Shown one piece after another: positions 32,820 to 44,129 of a stretch of 64,000 bases of DNA. How positions within the stretch are numbered: position 1 is the first letter of the stretch; each line of letters starts with the position of its first letter. The notes below the pieces were generated by a model. It searched no databases and had not been told where the DNA came from. It saw nothing but the letters and a program-made list of their open reading frames with translations. The stretch spans positions 62,001-126,000 of the forward strand of contig FOZF01000003.1 of assembly GCA_900113425.1 (NCBI GenBank), given 5' to 3'. A program made the position numbers and the translations under genes. This stretch comes from Stenotrophomonas maltophilia (GTDB lineage: Bacteria > Pseudomonadota > Gammaproteobacteria > Xanthomonadales > Xanthomonadaceae).

Positions 32820-34525
32820 GCCTGCGCTCCGGCATCGCGCAGGTAGCGCCTGCGCTTGTGCGGTCGGATCGCGCACAGGTCCACCTCGATCAGACCGTCG
32901 ATCGAGTCGCTGAACGCCGGGTCGACACCGAACGCCAGGAAGCGCGCGCCACCGGGCTCGCACAGGTCGGTGTACTGGCGGTACAGGGTCGGCACGCCGG
33001 TCCCGAGTGCGGCCAGATTGGCCTTCAGGACATCGAAAGCTGCGCCCGCATCCAGTTCGCCGAAACTGGGCGGTGCCGCGAAGTACTGGAAGGGCCGGTT
33101 CGACTCGGCCAGGCCGGCGATGCCGCCGTAGTAGCGCTGGTAGTAGGCCACCAGTTGTTCGCGCGCATCGCGCGGCAGCGCCGCACTGATCGATACTGCA
33201 CCGAACAGGTAGCGGATGCCGGGCCGGCACTGCAGGTAGGCGCCGATTCCCTGCCACAGGTAGTCCAGGCTGCGGCTGCCCCAGTAATCGGGCACCACGA
33301 AGCTGCGGCCCAGCTCCAGCCCCTCGGCGATATGGGTGATGGCATCGTCGGAATAGCGGAACAGCGACGCGCTGTAGAGCCCTGCCAGCCCGCGCCGGGC
33401 CAGCGCGTGCGCGCCCCGCATGATGCGGTACGCGCCCGCGATGCGCTGCGCGGCAGCGTCCCAGATCACGATGTGCTCGTACTGCGGATCGAAGGCGTCC
33501 AGGTCGCGGCTGTGGCCGGTACCCTCGCCCACCTGGCGGAACGTCAGCTCGCGCAGGCGGCCCAGTTCCAGCAGCAGCGGCGAGTCGGCGCTGCAGCTGG
33601 CCAGCAGGATCTGCTTGCCGTCGGCGGTCTGTCCGAGCCGGACAGCGCCAGCGATGGCGGCCGCCACCTGCGACGGCGGTACCGGTGCGGCCAGTGGTTC
33701 GGGTCCGGCGCTGGCAGTCTCGCCGGGGCGCAGGTCGCGGCCCAGCGCATACAGCGCGCGCCGTACCGCCAGCAGCTGCTCGCCCGGGTCGCCCTGTCCC
33801 AGCTGCATCGGTTCACCGATGCGCAACCGCAGCGGCCGACCACGCCGCGCGAACATCTCGCGCGCCAGCAGCGCGGTGCCGGCTGGCTTGAACAGGGTCG
33901 AGGCGCCGTAGAACAGGGCCGAGTTGCGCGCCTCCACCCGCACCGGCAACACCGGGGCGCCGGCGGCCCGGGCGAACCTGACGAACCCGCGCTGCCAGCG
34001 ACCATCACGGATGCCGCGCAACGACAGCCGGGATACCTCGCCGGCCGGAAACACGATTACGCACTGCTCGGCGGCCAGCGCCTGCTCCACCGCCTGCAGG
34101 CTGCCGCGCTGGACCTTGCCGCCGAGGATGCGGACCGGCAGCAGCAGGTCCTGCAGGGGACCGATGGCGCCCAGCAGATCGTTGGCCACGATCCGCACGT
34201 CGCGGCGGATGCGGCCGACCGCATCCAGCAGCGCCAGCGCGTCGAGTGCACCGGAAGGATGATTGGCCACGATCAGCAGACGGCCCGTGGCCGGAATGCG
34301 GGCCAGGGCGGCCGGATCCACCTGGTACTGGCCGTCCAGGAACTCCAGCCCAGCGGCCACGAAGCCGAATCCGCGCACGTCAGCGTTGCGCCGCAGGAAG
34401 TCCTCCACCCGGTCCAGCCGCGACCAGCGACCGACACTGCGCAGCAGTGGCCGCGCGAGCTGGCCGCGGCGGCCGTGGAACCACTCCGGAAAGCGTTGCT
34501 GCAGACGCTGTTCGAGTTCCTGCAT
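32816..34525 (-). CDS. OlsF-like bifunctional acyltransferase (PlsC-type domain fused to OlsB-type N-acyltransferase)
   Basis: This 569-aa protein has two parts. The N-terminal half (about residues 75-280) is a PlsC-like acyltransferase with [10 protein letters not shown] (H-x5-D, residues 88-95) and FPAGEVSR (159-166). The C-terminal half (about 315-555) is an OlsB/hemolysin-like GNAT domain, with [42 protein letters not shown] and [21 protein letters not shown]. The same order occurs in OlsF of Serratia, which makes ornithine lipid by N- then O-acylation. The ATG at 34525 is upstream of the conserved region; frames beyond it are unsupported. Whether the product is ornithine lipid is inferred. 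Confidence 0.85.
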   Translation of the reverse strand: MQELEQRLQQRFPEWFHGRRGQLARPLLRSVGRWSRLDRVEDFLRRNADVRGFGFVAAGLEFLDGQYQVDPAALARIPATGRLLIVANHPSGALDALALLDAVGRIRRDVRIVANDLLGAIGPLQDLLLPVRILGGKVQRGSLQAVEQALAAEQCVIVFPAGEVSRLSLRGIRDGRWQRGFVRFARAAGAPVLPVRVEARNSALFYGASTLFKPAGTALLAREMFARRGRPLRLRIGEPMQLGQGDPGEQLLAVRRALYALGRDLRPGETASAGPEPLAAPVPPSQVAAAIAGAVRLGQTADGKQILLASCSADSPLLLELGRLRELTFRQVGEGTGHSRDLDAFDPQYEHIVIWDAAAQRIAGAYRIMRGAHALARRGLAGLYSASLFRYSDDAITHIAEGLELGRSFVVPDYWGSRSLDYLWQGIGAYLQCRPGIRYLFGAVSISAALPRDAREQLVAYYQRYYGGIAGLAESNRPFQYFAAPPSFGELDAGAAFDVLKANLAALGTGVPTLYRQYTDLCEPGGARFLAFGVDPAFSDSIDGLIEVDLCAIRPHKRRRYLRDAGAQA

Positions 34526-34858
34526 GGCGTGCTCACTGATACCCGGCGGCCGGATTGGCCGACAGCCTGCGCCTGGCACGCGGCAGACAGATGGCGGTTT
34601 CGGGGCAGAACGATGACGGCCGGTCCCGCCCGGCAACGCCGGAACCGCCCCTTCCCCCCGCAGCACGGCCTTGCGGCATGGTCACGCCAGTGGAACACTG
34701 CCTGCGCACCATGCCCTGCAGATGCCCGCCAGGCCTTGTGCCAGAGGGCACGTCACCTTAACCACCGGCAACCCGCACGGGTTCACAATGCACAGGCGGC
34801 GCACCCCGTGTATGATGCGCGCCCATCTTTCCATCCGAATCAAGGGATATTAAGCCTG
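34526..34858. other. 333-bp divergent spacer between the acyltransferase gene and metK
   Basis: No convincing gene is seen. The metK side has a plausible promoter: TGCACA at 34789-34794 and TATGAT at 34811-34816 (16-bp spacing), giving a leader of about 35 bases with AAGGGA. I looked for a SAM-responsive riboswitch before metK and found none. The acyltransferase side shows no clear promoter. Confidence 0.5.
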
Positions 34859-36070
34859 ATGTCCAGCTACCTGTTCACCTCCGAATCGGTCTCCGAAGGC
34901 CATCCGGACAAGATTGCCGACCAGATCTCCGACGCGGTGCTGGACGCGATCCTGACCCAGGACCAGCGCGCCCGCGTGGCCTGCGAGACCATGGTCAAGA
35001 CCGGTGTGGCCATTGTTGCCGGTGAGATCACCACCAGCGCCTGGATCGACCTCGAAGCGCTGACCCGCAAGGTCATCCTGGACATCGGCTATGACAGCTC
35101 CGACGTCGGCTTCGACGGCGCCACCTGCGGTGTGCTGAACCTGATCGGCAAGCAGTCGCCGCACATCGCCCAGGGCGTGGACCGCAAGAAGCCGGAAGAA
35201 ATGGGCGCGGGCGACCAGGGCCTGATGTTCGGCTACGCCACCAACGAGACCGACAGCTACATGCCGGCCGCGATCCACCTGTCGCACCGCCTGGTCGAGC
35301 AGCAGGCCAAGATCCGCAAGAAGAAGAACTCGCCCCTGTCGTGGCTGCGCCCGGACGCCAAGAGCCAGGTCACCCTGCGCTACGAGAACGGCGAAGTGGC
35401 CGCCATCGACGCGGTGGTGCTGTCCACCCAGCACGCCCCGGGCATCAAGCAGAAGGACCTGATCGAGGCCGTCCGCGAAGAGATCATCAAGCCGGTGCTG
35501 CCGGCCAAGTGGCTGCACAAGGGCACCAAGTTCCACATCAACCCGACCGGCAAGTTCGAGATCGGCGGCCCGGTGGGCGACTGCGGCCTGACCGGCCGCA
35601 AGATCATCGTCGACACCTACGGCGGCTGGGCCCGTCACGGTGGCGGCGCGTTCTCGGGCAAGGATCCGTCCAAGGTTGACCGCTCGGCCGCCTACGCTGC
35701 CCGCTACGTCGCCAAGAACGTGGTTGCCGCCGGCCTGGCCGACCGTTGCGAAGTGCAGGTCTCCTACGCCATCGGCGTGGCCGAGCCGACCTCGATCTCG
35801 GTCACCACCTTCGGCACCGGCAAGATCAGCGACGACAAGATCGAGAAGCTGATCCGCAAGCACTTCGACCTGCGCCCGTACGGCATCATCAAGATGCTGG
35901 ACCTGATCCACCCGATGTACCAGCAGACTGCGGCCTACGGCCACTTCGGCCGCAAGCCGAAGGAGTTCAGCTACCTCAACGGTGCCGGCGAGACGGTCAA
36001 CGCCACGGCCTTCTCCTGGGAGAAGACCGATCGTGCCGCTGCCCTGCGCGCTGATGCGAAGCTGAAGTAA
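34859..36070 (+). CDS. metK: S-adenosylmethionine synthetase
   Basis: This 403-aa enzyme makes SAM from methionine and ATP. Signatures are [21 protein letters not shown] at the N-terminus, [12 protein letters not shown], and the [18 protein letters not shown] phosphate-binding loop. The ATG at 34859 gives normal length and follows AAGGGA. A far longer open frame to the left is an antisense artefact. Two terminators follow. The gene lies within 14 kb of ahcY and metF, the other activated-methyl-cycle genes in this window. Confidence 0.98.
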   Translation: MSSYLFTSESVSEGHPDKIADQISDAVLDAILTQDQRARVACETMVKTGVAIVAGEITTSAWIDLEALTRKVILDIGYDSSDVGFDGATCGVLNLIGKQSPHIAQGVDRKKPEEMGAGDQGLMFGYATNETDSYMPAAIHLSHRLVEQQAKIRKKKNSPLSWLRPDAKSQVTLRYENGEVAAIDAVVLSTQHAPGIKQKDLIEAVREEIIKPVLPAKWLHKGTKFHINPTGKFEIGGPVGDCGLTGRKIIVDTYGGWARHGGGAFSGKDPSKVDRSAAYAARYVAKNVVAAGLADRCEVQVSYAIGVAEPTSISVTTFGTGKISDDKIEKLIRKHFDLRPYGIIKMLDLIHPMYQQTAAYGHFGRKPKEFSYLNGAGETVNATAFSWEKTDRAAALRADAKLK

Positions 36071-36077
36071 GAAACAC

Positions 36078-36101
36078 GAAGGGCCGCGCAAGCGGCCCTT
36101 C
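36078..36101 (+). terminator. metK terminator 1
   Basis: GAAGGGCCGC-GCAA-GCGGCCCTTC is a perfect 10-bp stem with a GNRA tetraloop, seven bases past the metK stop. Confidence 0.88.
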
Positions 36102-36113
36102 TCTCTGCAGTGG

Positions 36114-36141
36114 AGCCGAGCCTACGCTCGGCTTTCTTTTT
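36114..36141 (+). terminator. metK terminator 2
   Basis: AGCCGAGC-CTAC-GCTCGGCT is a perfect 8-bp stem with a T-rich tail (TTTCTTTTT): a canonical intrinsic terminator. Confidence 0.92.
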
Positions 36142-36204
36142 GCCTGCGCCCCAGGCCCCTGCAACCGGGCATGGCCTGGCTCTGCAACGGCGCTGCGCGC
36201 CCGA

Positions 36205-36216
36205 TACAATCGGCCG
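36205..36216 (+). promoter_or_regulatory. candidate leaderless promoter of the thioesterase gene
   Basis: TACAAT (36205-36210) lies six bases before the ATG at 36217, with no Shine-Dalgarno between. Confidence 0.5.
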
Positions 36217-36723
36217 ATGTCGACCGAACTCAAAACCCACCAGCTGTCCATGACCGTGCTGATGTCGCCGGAGATGGCCAACTTCTCCGGCAAGGTCCAC
36301 GGCGGCGCCATCCTGCGCCTGCTCGACCAGGTCGCCTATGCCTGCGCCAGCCGCTACGCCGGCAGCTACGTGGTCACCCTGTCGGTGGACCAGGTGATGT
36401 TCCGCCAGCCGATCGCGGTGGGCGAACTGGTGACGTTCCTGGCCTCGGTGAACTACACCGGCACCTCGTCGATGGAGATCGGCATCAAGGTGGTGGCCGA
36501 GGACATCCTCAAGCGCAGCGTGCGCCACGCCAACAGCTGTTTCTTCACCATGGTGGCGGTGGACGAAGAGGGACGGCCAACGCCTGTCCCCCCGCTGCAG
36601 CCCGCCAGTTCGGACGAGAAGCGCCGGCAGGCCGCCGCGCTGATCCGGCGCCAGCTGCGGCAGGAAATGGAGCAACGGCACCTGGAACTGCTGGCGTCCA
36701 ATCCGCCTTCGCCTGAAGAGTGA
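36217..36723 (+). CDS. acyl-CoA thioesterase, hot-dog fold (YciA-like)
   Basis: This 168-aa protein has a single hot-dog domain with MANFSGKVHGGAILRLLDQVAYACASRYAG, where HGG and the Asp of LLD fit the active-site pattern of YciA/acyl-CoA hydrolases, then SVDQVMFRQPIAVGELVTFLASVNYTGTSSMEIGI. The C-terminal 40 residues are charged and probably helical. It should hydrolyse acyl-CoA in the cytosol. Start chosen at the ATG with a TACAAT six bases upstream. Confidence 0.92.
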   Translation: MSTELKTHQLSMTVLMSPEMANFSGKVHGGAILRLLDQVAYACASRYAGSYVVTLSVDQVMFRQPIAVGELVTFLASVNYTGTSSMEIGIKVVAEDILKRSVRHANSCFFTMVAVDEEGRPTPVPPLQPASSDEKRRQAAALIRRQLRQEMEQRHLELLASNPPSPEE

Positions 36724-36727
36724 GAGC

Positions 36728-36747
36728 GTGCGGGGCAGGCCCCGCAC
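36728..36747 (+). terminator. hairpin after the thioesterase gene
   Basis: GTGCGGGGC-AG-GCCCCGCAC is a perfect 9-bp stem four bases past the stop codon, followed closely by a SMAG repeat. It lies between convergent genes. Confidence 0.7.
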
Positions 36748-36759
36748 CCACCGAGGCGG

Positions 36760-36782
36760 GTAGCGCCCGGCCATGCCCGGCG
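36760..36782 (+). repeat. SMAG GTAG palindrome with one arm mismatch
   Basis: GTAG followed by CGCCCGGC-CAT-GCCCGGCG; one base of the left arm differs from the perfect copies. It is directly adjacent to the ppc stop codon at 36790. Confidence 0.7.
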
Positions 36783-36789
36783 GATGCAC

Positions 36790-39501
36790 TCACCCGGTGT
36801 TCTGCACGCCCTGCGAAACACCATTCACGCAGGCCACCAGCGCGCGCAGCAGTTCTTCGTCCTCCCGCCCGCTTGCGCGCCAGCGCTGCAGCAGGTCCAC
36901 CTGCAGCACGCTGATCGGATCGACGTAGGGATTGCGCAGGCGGATCGACAGCGCCAGCCGCGCATCGTGCTCCAGCAAGGTCTGCTGGTCCATCAGTGCC
37001 AGCAGCCAGCGGCGGGTCAGCGCCAGTTCGTGCTGGATCTGCGGGAAAAAGCGCCCGTGCAGGTCACCGGAGAGACGCGAGAACTGTTCGGCGATGGTGA
37101 TATCGCCCTTGGACAGCACCATCGCGATGTCGTCCAGGAAGGTGCGGAAGAACGGCCAGTCGCGCGCCATTTCGCGCAGGACAGGTTCGTGGCCGGCATC
37201 CACCGCCGCCTGCAGGCCGCTGCCCACGCCATACCAGCCGGGAATCACCGCGCGGGCCTGGCTCCAGGCGAATACCCACGGGATCGCACGCAGGTTGCCC
37301 AGTGCGGCGTCCTGGCCGAGACGACGCGACGGCCGTGAACCCAGCGTCATCCGCTCGATCACATCGATCGGCGTCGCCGTACGGAAGTAATCCATGAAAC
37401 CGGCCTGGCCGACGAAGGCGCGATAGACCTCGCTGCTGGCGGTGGCGACCACGTCCATCACCGGTCGCCAGCCCTCCTCGCGTGGCTCCGCGGCACGCGG
37501 ACGGAGACTGGCCCGCAGCACGGCGCCGGTGGACTGCTCGAGCGATCGCAGCGCCAGCGCGCGGATGCCGTACTTGCGGTGGATCACCTCGCCCTGCTCG
37601 GTCACGCGCAGGCGACCATCGATGCTGCCACGTGGCGACGCGTCCACCGCATGCGTGGTCTTGCCACCGCCCCGGCTGATCGAACCACCACGGCCGTGGA
37701 AGAAGGTCAGGCGGATGCCAGCCTCCGCCGCCACGTCCAGCAGTTCCACCTGCGCACGCTGCAGGCCCCAGCGCGAGGCGGCGATGCCGCCGTCCTTGCT
37801 GCTGTCGGAGTAACCCAGCATCACCATCTGCACATCACCACGTGCCCGCAGATGAGCGCGATAGACCGGATCGGCCAGCAGGTCGCGCAGCGTCGCGGTA
37901 CCGCGCTTGAGATCGTCCACCGTCTCGAACAGCGGTGCGATGTCCAGCGGCACCGCGCCAGCCTCGTCGGCCAATCCGCCGCGGCGCGCCAGCGCCAGCA
38001 CGGCCAGGACATCACTGCGGTCATGTGCCATCGAGATGATGTAGCTGCCCAGCGCCTCGCTGCCATGCCGCGCGCGCGCGTCGGCCAGCGCCGCGAACAC
38101 CGCATCCAGTCGCTGGTTGCCCTCGTCGTCGCCCACCGGCAACGGCTGCTCGCCGCTGGCGTGTGGCCCGAGCAGGCCTGCGCGGGCCAATGGATCCAAT
38201 CCTTCCCAGGCCGCTTCGCCGCCCAGCACCGCCGCCAGCGCGCGCGCATGCACGCTCGATTCCTGCCGCACGTCCAGCCGCGCCAGATGGAAGCCGAATG
38301 TCTTCACCCGCCACAGCAGTCGCTGCACGGCGAATCCACCGGCGTGCTCGCCACGGTTGGCACGCAGGCTGTCGAGGATCAGCTGCAGATCGTCGATCAG
38401 CTCGTCCGGGCCTGCATAGGCCCCCTCTGCATCGTCCAGGGTGGCCTGCAGGCGCGCACGCATGCGGTCGTTGAGCAGCCGGTACGGCATGTCGGCGTGC
38501 CGCGGGCGCGACTGCACCTGCGGCAACAGCTGCTGGTAGTGCGACACGCGTGCCTGCAGCGCATCGCTCACGCCCACCCGCTCGGTGGACTGGCTGAGCA
38601 GGCTGGCCAGCTGCAGCAGTTCCTTCTGGTAGCGCCCCAGCACTGCCTGTCGCTGGGCATCGAGCGTGCTGCGGATGGTGCGGGCGTCCACGTTCGGGTT
38701 GCCGTCCATGTCGCCGCCCACCCACGTGCCGAAACGCAGCAGGCGCGGCAGCGCCAGTTCTTCGCCATAGGTATCACGCAGCGCCTGCTGCAGGGATTCG
38801 TACAGCACGGGTATCACCCGGTAAAGCACCTGCACCAGATAGAAGCCGACATGCTCGCGCTCGTCATCGACCGTCGGCCGCACCGGCGAGGAGTCGGTGG
38901 TCTGCCAGGAAGCGGTCAGCGCCATGCGGAAGCGTGCAGCATCCGCTGCCGCCTCGCCCGGCGTGCGCTGGCCGTCGAGGTTGTCGACCAGGCTGGCCAC
39001 CATCAGCTGCTCTTTCTCCAGCAGTGCGCGGCGCACGGCTTCGGTCGGATGCGCAGTGAACACCGGTTCGATATCGATGCGCGGCAACCACTGCGCCAAC
39101 TCATCCAGCGTCACGCCCTGCGCCTTCAGGTGCTGCAACGCATCCTGCAGGCCATCCGGCTGCGGCGCGGCAGTACCGGCGCGCTGGTAGTCGCGGCGGC
39201 GGCGGATACGGTGCACCCGCTCGGCGATGTTGACCACCTGGAAGTAGGTGCTGAACGCCCGCACCATCGTCTCGGCCTGCTGCGGCGTGCGACCGGCCAG
39301 GCCTTCGGCCAGCTCCGACAGCGGCGCCTGGTTCTCGCGGCGGGCGATGGCCCGCGTGCGCACATCCTCGACATCATCGAGGAAGGTTGCCGAAACCTGC
39401 TCGACCAGCAGGTCGCCGACCAGCGCGCCGAGCCGGCGCACGTCATCGCGGAGCGGAAGATCGGGAGAAGCAAACTCGATGCTGCTGCGGTACTCGTTCA
39501 T
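36790..39501 (-). CDS. ppc: phosphoenolpyruvate carboxylase
   Basis: This 903-aa enzyme carboxylates PEP to oxaloacetate, refilling the TCA cycle. The catalytic His is in [12 protein letters not shown]; the second signature is [38 protein letters not shown] is the mobile loop for PEP binding; and the C-terminus ends QNTG, the allosteric-site tail. The ATG at 39501 (MNEYRSS) gives the usual length; a TTG at 39525 would add eight residues. It seems to be monocistronic. Confidence 0.97.
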   Translation of the reverse strand: MNEYRSSIEFASPDLPLRDDVRRLGALVGDLLVEQVSATFLDDVEDVRTRAIARRENQAPLSELAEGLAGRTPQQAETMVRAFSTYFQVVNIAERVHRIRRRRDYQRAGTAAPQPDGLQDALQHLKAQGVTLDELAQWLPRIDIEPVFTAHPTEAVRRALLEKEQLMVASLVDNLDGQRTPGEAAADAARFRMALTASWQTTDSSPVRPTVDDEREHVGFYLVQVLYRVIPVLYESLQQALRDTYGEELALPRLLRFGTWVGGDMDGNPNVDARTIRSTLDAQRQAVLGRYQKELLQLASLLSQSTERVGVSDALQARVSHYQQLLPQVQSRPRHADMPYRLLNDRMRARLQATLDDAEGAYAGPDELIDDLQLILDSLRANRGEHAGGFAVQRLLWRVKTFGFHLARLDVRQESSVHARALAAVLGGEAAWEGLDPLARAGLLGPHASGEQPLPVGDDEGNQRLDAVFAALADARARHGSEALGSYIISMAHDRSDVLAVLALARRGGLADEAGAVPLDIAPLFETVDDLKRGTATLRDLLADPVYRAHLRARGDVQMVMLGYSDSSKDGGIAASRWGLQRAQVELLDVAAEAGIRLTFFHGRGGSISRGGGKTTHAVDASPRGSIDGRLRVTEQGEVIHRKYGIRALALRSLEQSTGAVLRASLRPRAAEPREEGWRPVMDVVATASSEVYRAFVGQAGFMDYFRTATPIDVIERMTLGSRPSRRLGQDAALGNLRAIPWVFAWSQARAVIPGWYGVGSGLQAAVDAGHEPVLREMARDWPFFRTFLDDIAMVLSKGDITIAEQFSRLSGDLHGRFFPQIQHELALTRRWLLALMDQQTLLEHDARLALSIRLRNPYVDPISVLQVDLLQRWRASGREDEELLRALVACVNGVSQGVQNTG

Positions 39502-39670
39502 CGGCGACGCACGGGCCTCGGTCAACGGATCCTGGATCCAAGCCTATCCCAGATCGGGGGCCGTGCTGCGATGCAGAAATGGTTTCATCTGCATGCAACG
39601 CCAGCGCTGCCGATGTGGAATGCAACCGGGCCGGGGCGGCCCCCTCGCAGGGGCCGCCGGCATGCACGTG

Positions 39671-42187
39671 TCAGTGCTTCTTCTTCGCCTTGACCGAGGC
39701 TGCCGGGCCGATGGTCTGCTCCAGCCAGCGCTCGCTCTCGGCCAGCATGGTCATGATCGATTCGCGTGCACGATAGGCGTGTGATTCGTTCGGCAGCATC
39801 ACCAGGCGCGCCGTTCCTCCGAGTCCCTTCACCGCAGCGAACATGCGCTCGCTCTGCATCGGGAAGGTGCCGGAATTGTTGTCATCCACGCCGTGAATGA
39901 ACAGGATCGGATCCTTGATCCGGTCCGCATAGTTGAACGGCGCCATCTTCTGATACACGTCCTGCGCCTGCCAGTAATTGCGCTCTTCAGCCTGGAAGCC
40001 GAACGGCGTCAGCGTACGGTTGTAGGCCCCACTGCGGGCGATGCCGGCCTTGAACAGGCGCGTATGCGCAAGCAGGTTCGCGGTCATGAACGCACCATAG
40101 GAATGGCCGCCGATGGCGATATGGTCGCGGTCGGTCACGCCACGGCGCACCACTTCGTCCACCGCAGCCTGGGCATTGGCCACCAACTGTTCGATATAGG
40201 TGTCGTTGGGTTCCTTGTCACCCTCGCCGATGATCGGCATCGAAGGACTTGCCAGCACCACATAGCCCTTGGCCAGGAAGGCCTGCGGGCCCCAGTAGCT
40301 GATCGCGTTGAAACGGTACGGCGAATCGGTGACCTGGCTGGCGGCTGCGGCGCTCTTGAACTCGCCCGGGTAGGCCCACATCAGCAGCGGGCGCGGGCCG
40401 TCGCGCGTGGGATCGTAGCCCGGCGGCAGCAGCAGCGTGGCAGTGAGGTCCACGCCGTCGGCACGCTTGTAGCGGATCTGCTCCTTCTGCACGCCCTTGA
40501 GCTGCGGCAGGGGATGCGGGAAGTGGGTCAGCGCGCGCGGTGCCGCGCTGGCATCGGTGAGCGACTGCACATGGAAGTTGGTCGGCTCGTCCGGGCTTTC
40601 ACGGCTCAGCAGCAGCGAGCTGCCCTGGTTGTCCAGCAATGCCACCGGCACCGAATAGTTCGGCGCCTGCGAGTGGAACAGGCGGGTGGCCTTTCCGCTG
40701 GCGATGTCGAAGCGGTCCACGAACGGACGGTCACCTTCCGGCGAGGCACCGGCACCGACCAGATACAGGCTGCCACCATCGGGGCTGGTCTGCAGCAGCG
40801 AGCGGCCGCGATCGTCGCTGGACAGCTGTGGCCGGCCCGGATCGGAATAGCGGTCCTGCGCATCACGATCCCACAGCAGGCGCGGCTCGGCACCGGCGTT
40901 GTCCGGGGCGATCAACCAGGTCTTGGTCCTGCGGGTCTTCCACCACGACTCGGTGAGCAGGGCCAGGTCGCCACGGCCCCAGCTGATGCCGGCCAGACGG
41001 CTGCCGAGCTGGGCCAGCGTCACCGGCGGCGTGTCGAACGGGGCGGCCTGCATCAGCACCGCATCGCGCACCTTGGCGTCCCGGTTCGGATCGCCGCCGT
41101 CCTGGGCTTCGGCCCAGACCAGCGTGGCATCGGCATCGCCGCGCCAGCCGATGTCGCGCACGCCGGTCACTTCGGCGTCGTTGCCGGTCGGCAGGCCTTC
41201 CACGAGCGGGCGCACGGCCACGGTGTGCACCATCTGGCCGCTGGCACGGTCGATCACTTCAATGCGGCGCGGGAAGCTGCTGACCGGCACCACATAGGAG
41301 TACGGCCGCTGCACCGGCTGGCGCAGCACGAAGCGGCCGTCCGGCGATACCGAGAAGCCCATGAAGATGCCGGCCGCGCCGATCGCGCGGGTGCGGCCAT
41401 CCAGGCTGACTTCCATCGGCTGGGTGGTGGCGTAGTAATCGAACTGGCGCGCGTCGGCCTCGTTCTTCAGCAGGTCCTGATAGGTACGGATCGACACCAC
41501 GCCGCCGCCCTGGCTGGTCTGCTGCACGGCAGGGCCGGTGGGAATGCCGTCGGCGGCCGGGGCGGCGCCGAGGTTGGCCGGGCGGGTGAACACCACCAGA
41601 CCACGGCTGTCCGGCAGCCACTGGTAGCCGCTGCCGATCACCGTGTTCAGGCCGGCGACCAGGCGACGGGCGCTGCCGGCGGCCACATCCACCAGCCACA
41701 GTTCGTTGGCGCCGCTGGCGGCGTCGACCTGGTTGAAGGCCAGCCATTTCTGGTCCGGCGACCATGCCAGGCTGGCAATCGACAGCGTGCCCGGCAGGCC
41801 GCTGATCTGCCGCTCCGTGCCGTCGGCCACGTTCATCAGCCACAGCTTCTCGCCGAAGCTGAAACGGCTGTCGGAGAACGTGCGCGGGTTGATGCGCAGG
41901 CCCGCCAGCTTCAGTTCCGGCTGGGCCACCACCTGGATCGACGGCAGCGACGGCATCTGCATCAGCGCGGCCACATCGCGGCGCGGCGACAGGTACAGCG
42001 AGGGCGCACGCGGGGCGTCGACCACCGCCTGCAGCGCGGCCGAGGGCAGCTCGTAGCCATTTGCGCCCTGGGCCTGGGCCGCCGCGGGCGGCGGCGCCGC
42101 CGCCCAGGCCAGCGGGGCCACCGCCAGCAGGGCCATGGACAGGACCAGGCCGGTCAAGCGCCGGTTGCGGCGTGCATGCATGCTCAT
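39671..42187 (-). CDS. S9 family serine peptidase, prolyl-oligopeptidase fold (glutamyl endopeptidase-like)
   Basis: This 838-aa exported peptidase has a signal peptide (LVLSMALLAVAPLAWA), a long N-terminal beta-propeller (about residues 50-540), and a C-terminal alpha/beta-hydrolase domain. The nucleophile Ser is in IGGHSYGAFMTANLLAH, the Asp in FIHGVDDNNSGTFP and the His in LPNESHAYRARES. Overall it most resembles the S9D group, which includes the plant chloroplast glutamyl endopeptidase. The ATG at 42187 has AGGTGGA upstream. The Lys-rich end (KAKKKH) is unusual. It is divergent from ahcY. Confidence 0.9.
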   Translation of the reverse strand: MSMHARRNRRLTGLVLSMALLAVAPLAWAAAPPPAAAQAQGANGYELPSAALQAVVDAPRAPSLYLSPRRDVAALMQMPSLPSIQVVAQPELKLAGLRINPRTFSDSRFSFGEKLWLMNVADGTERQISGLPGTLSIASLAWSPDQKWLAFNQVDAASGANELWLVDVAAGSARRLVAGLNTVIGSGYQWLPDSRGLVVFTRPANLGAAPAADGIPTGPAVQQTSQGGGVVSIRTYQDLLKNEADARQFDYYATTQPMEVSLDGRTRAIGAAGIFMGFSVSPDGRFVLRQPVQRPYSYVVPVSSFPRRIEVIDRASGQMVHTVAVRPLVEGLPTGNDAEVTGVRDIGWRGDADATLVWAEAQDGGDPNRDAKVRDAVLMQAAPFDTPPVTLAQLGSRLAGISWGRGDLALLTESWWKTRRTKTWLIAPDNAGAEPRLLWDRDAQDRYSDPGRPQLSSDDRGRSLLQTSPDGGSLYLVGAGASPEGDRPFVDRFDIASGKATRLFHSQAPNYSVPVALLDNQGSSLLLSRESPDEPTNFHVQSLTDASAAPRALTHFPHPLPQLKGVQKEQIRYKRADGVDLTATLLLPPGYDPTRDGPRPLLMWAYPGEFKSAAAASQVTDSPYRFNAISYWGPQAFLAKGYVVLASPSMPIIGEGDKEPNDTYIEQLVANAQAAVDEVVRRGVTDRDHIAIGGHSYGAFMTANLLAHTRLFKAGIARSGAYNRTLTPFGFQAEERNYWQAQDVYQKMAPFNYADRIKDPILFIHGVDDNNSGTFPMQSERMFAAVKGLGGTARLVMLPNESHAYRARESIMTMLAESERWLEQTIGPAASVKAKKKH

Positions 42188-42288
42188 CGTTCCACCTGAG
42201 GGTGCGTTAAAACCCGACCTTAACAGTCCGTGCACAGGCGCCCATCTGCCGATGGTTGGGTCACGCCGATGAAACACCGGGCGCGCGA

Positions 42289-42294
42289 TATAAT
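42289..42294 (+). promoter_or_regulatory. -10 element of the ahcY promoter
   Basis: A perfect TATAAT, unusual in this GC-rich region, sits just before the SAH riboswitch. No good -35 at 16-18 bp is visible. Confidence 0.7.
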
Positions 42295-42305
42295 GGCCGT
42301 TCTCC

Positions 42306-42390
42306 CCTCCCGAGGGGCGCTGCGACCGGACCCCCATGAGGCCGGCCAGGCTCGGTGAGGTGGCTCTGTAACAACGGCGCCCGGCTAGAT
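42306..42390 (+). promoter_or_regulatory. S-adenosylhomocysteine (SAH) riboswitch
   Basis: The leader has the conserved SAH aptamer pieces in order: CCGAGGGGCGCTGCGACC, a variable hairpin, CAGGCTCGG, and ACAACGGCGC. CCGAG (42310-42314) pairs with CTCGG (42351-42355), and the 3' ACGGCGC can pair with GCGCTG to complete the pseudoknot-like core. The class normally turns on ahcY when SAH accumulates, which fits the gene that follows 36 bases later. Confidence 0.93.
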
Positions 42391-42425
42391 GCGAGCACCC
42401 GCTCGCCCACAACCGGAGCTACTGC

Positions 42426-43871
<1,446 letters not shown>

Positions 43872-43881
43872 TGCCGCGCCC

Positions 43882-43920
43882 GGGGTCGGGGCCCTTTCCC
43901 GCGGAAAGGGATCCGACCCC
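43882..43920. repeat. GGGGTC-type long palindrome after ahcY
   Basis: Outer arms GGGGTCGG and CCGACCCC with inner arms CCTTTCC and GGAAAGG, 10 bases past the ahcY stop. It shares arms with 48906-48940 and 52929-52969. Confidence 0.75.
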
Positions 43921-43936
43921 AGCAATGGAAGCAGAA

Positions 43937-43963
43937 AGAACGGGCGCCTTCGGGCGCCCGTTC
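43937..43963 (+). terminator. ahcY rho-independent terminator
   Basis: AGAACGGGCGCC and GGGCGCCCGTTCT form a 12-bp stem around a short TTC loop, then TTCTGCGTC. Confidence 0.85.
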
Positions 43964-43979
43964 TGCGTCAGGCACGCCG

Positions 43980-44002
43980 GTAGCGCCGGGCCATGCCCGG
44001 CG
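43980..44002 (+). repeat. SMAG GTAG palindrome (pair, plus copy)
   Basis: GTAG plus CGCCGGGC-CAT-GCCCGGCG. It forms an inverted pair with the minus-oriented copy at 44048-44070. Confidence 0.8.
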
Positions 44003-44047
44003 GGTACAACGCGCCTGCTCGACACGCAGGCAATACGATCTCCACGC

Positions 44048-44070
44048 CACCGGGCATGGCCCGGCGCTAC
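44048..44070 (-). repeat. SMAG GTAG palindrome (pair, minus copy)
   Basis: On the minus strand GTAG plus CGCCGGGC-CAT-GCCCGGTG. Opposed to the copy at 43980, so a transcript through both could fold into one long hairpin. Confidence 0.8.
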
Positions 44071-44117
44071 CGGATCATGGCAACAGCCTCGGTCAAGGCA
44101 ACCGCGTCGCCCCACGC

Positions 44118-44129
44118 TACGATGCGCCC
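44118..44129 (+). promoter_or_regulatory. candidate leaderless promoter of ybaK
   Basis: TACGAT (44118-44123) lies six bases before the ATG at 44130. No Shine-Dalgarno is visible. Confidence 0.45.

Noticed and set aside
34526..34858. SAM riboswitch before metK
   Set aside because: No conserved SAM-I, SAM-II, SAM/SAH or SAM-V motifs were recognised in the leader; a simple promoter explains the region.
32792..36070. A 1092-codon open frame ending in metK
   Set aside because: Only the metK part (from 34859) is homologous. The rest is antisense to the phosphoesterase and OlsF-like genes.
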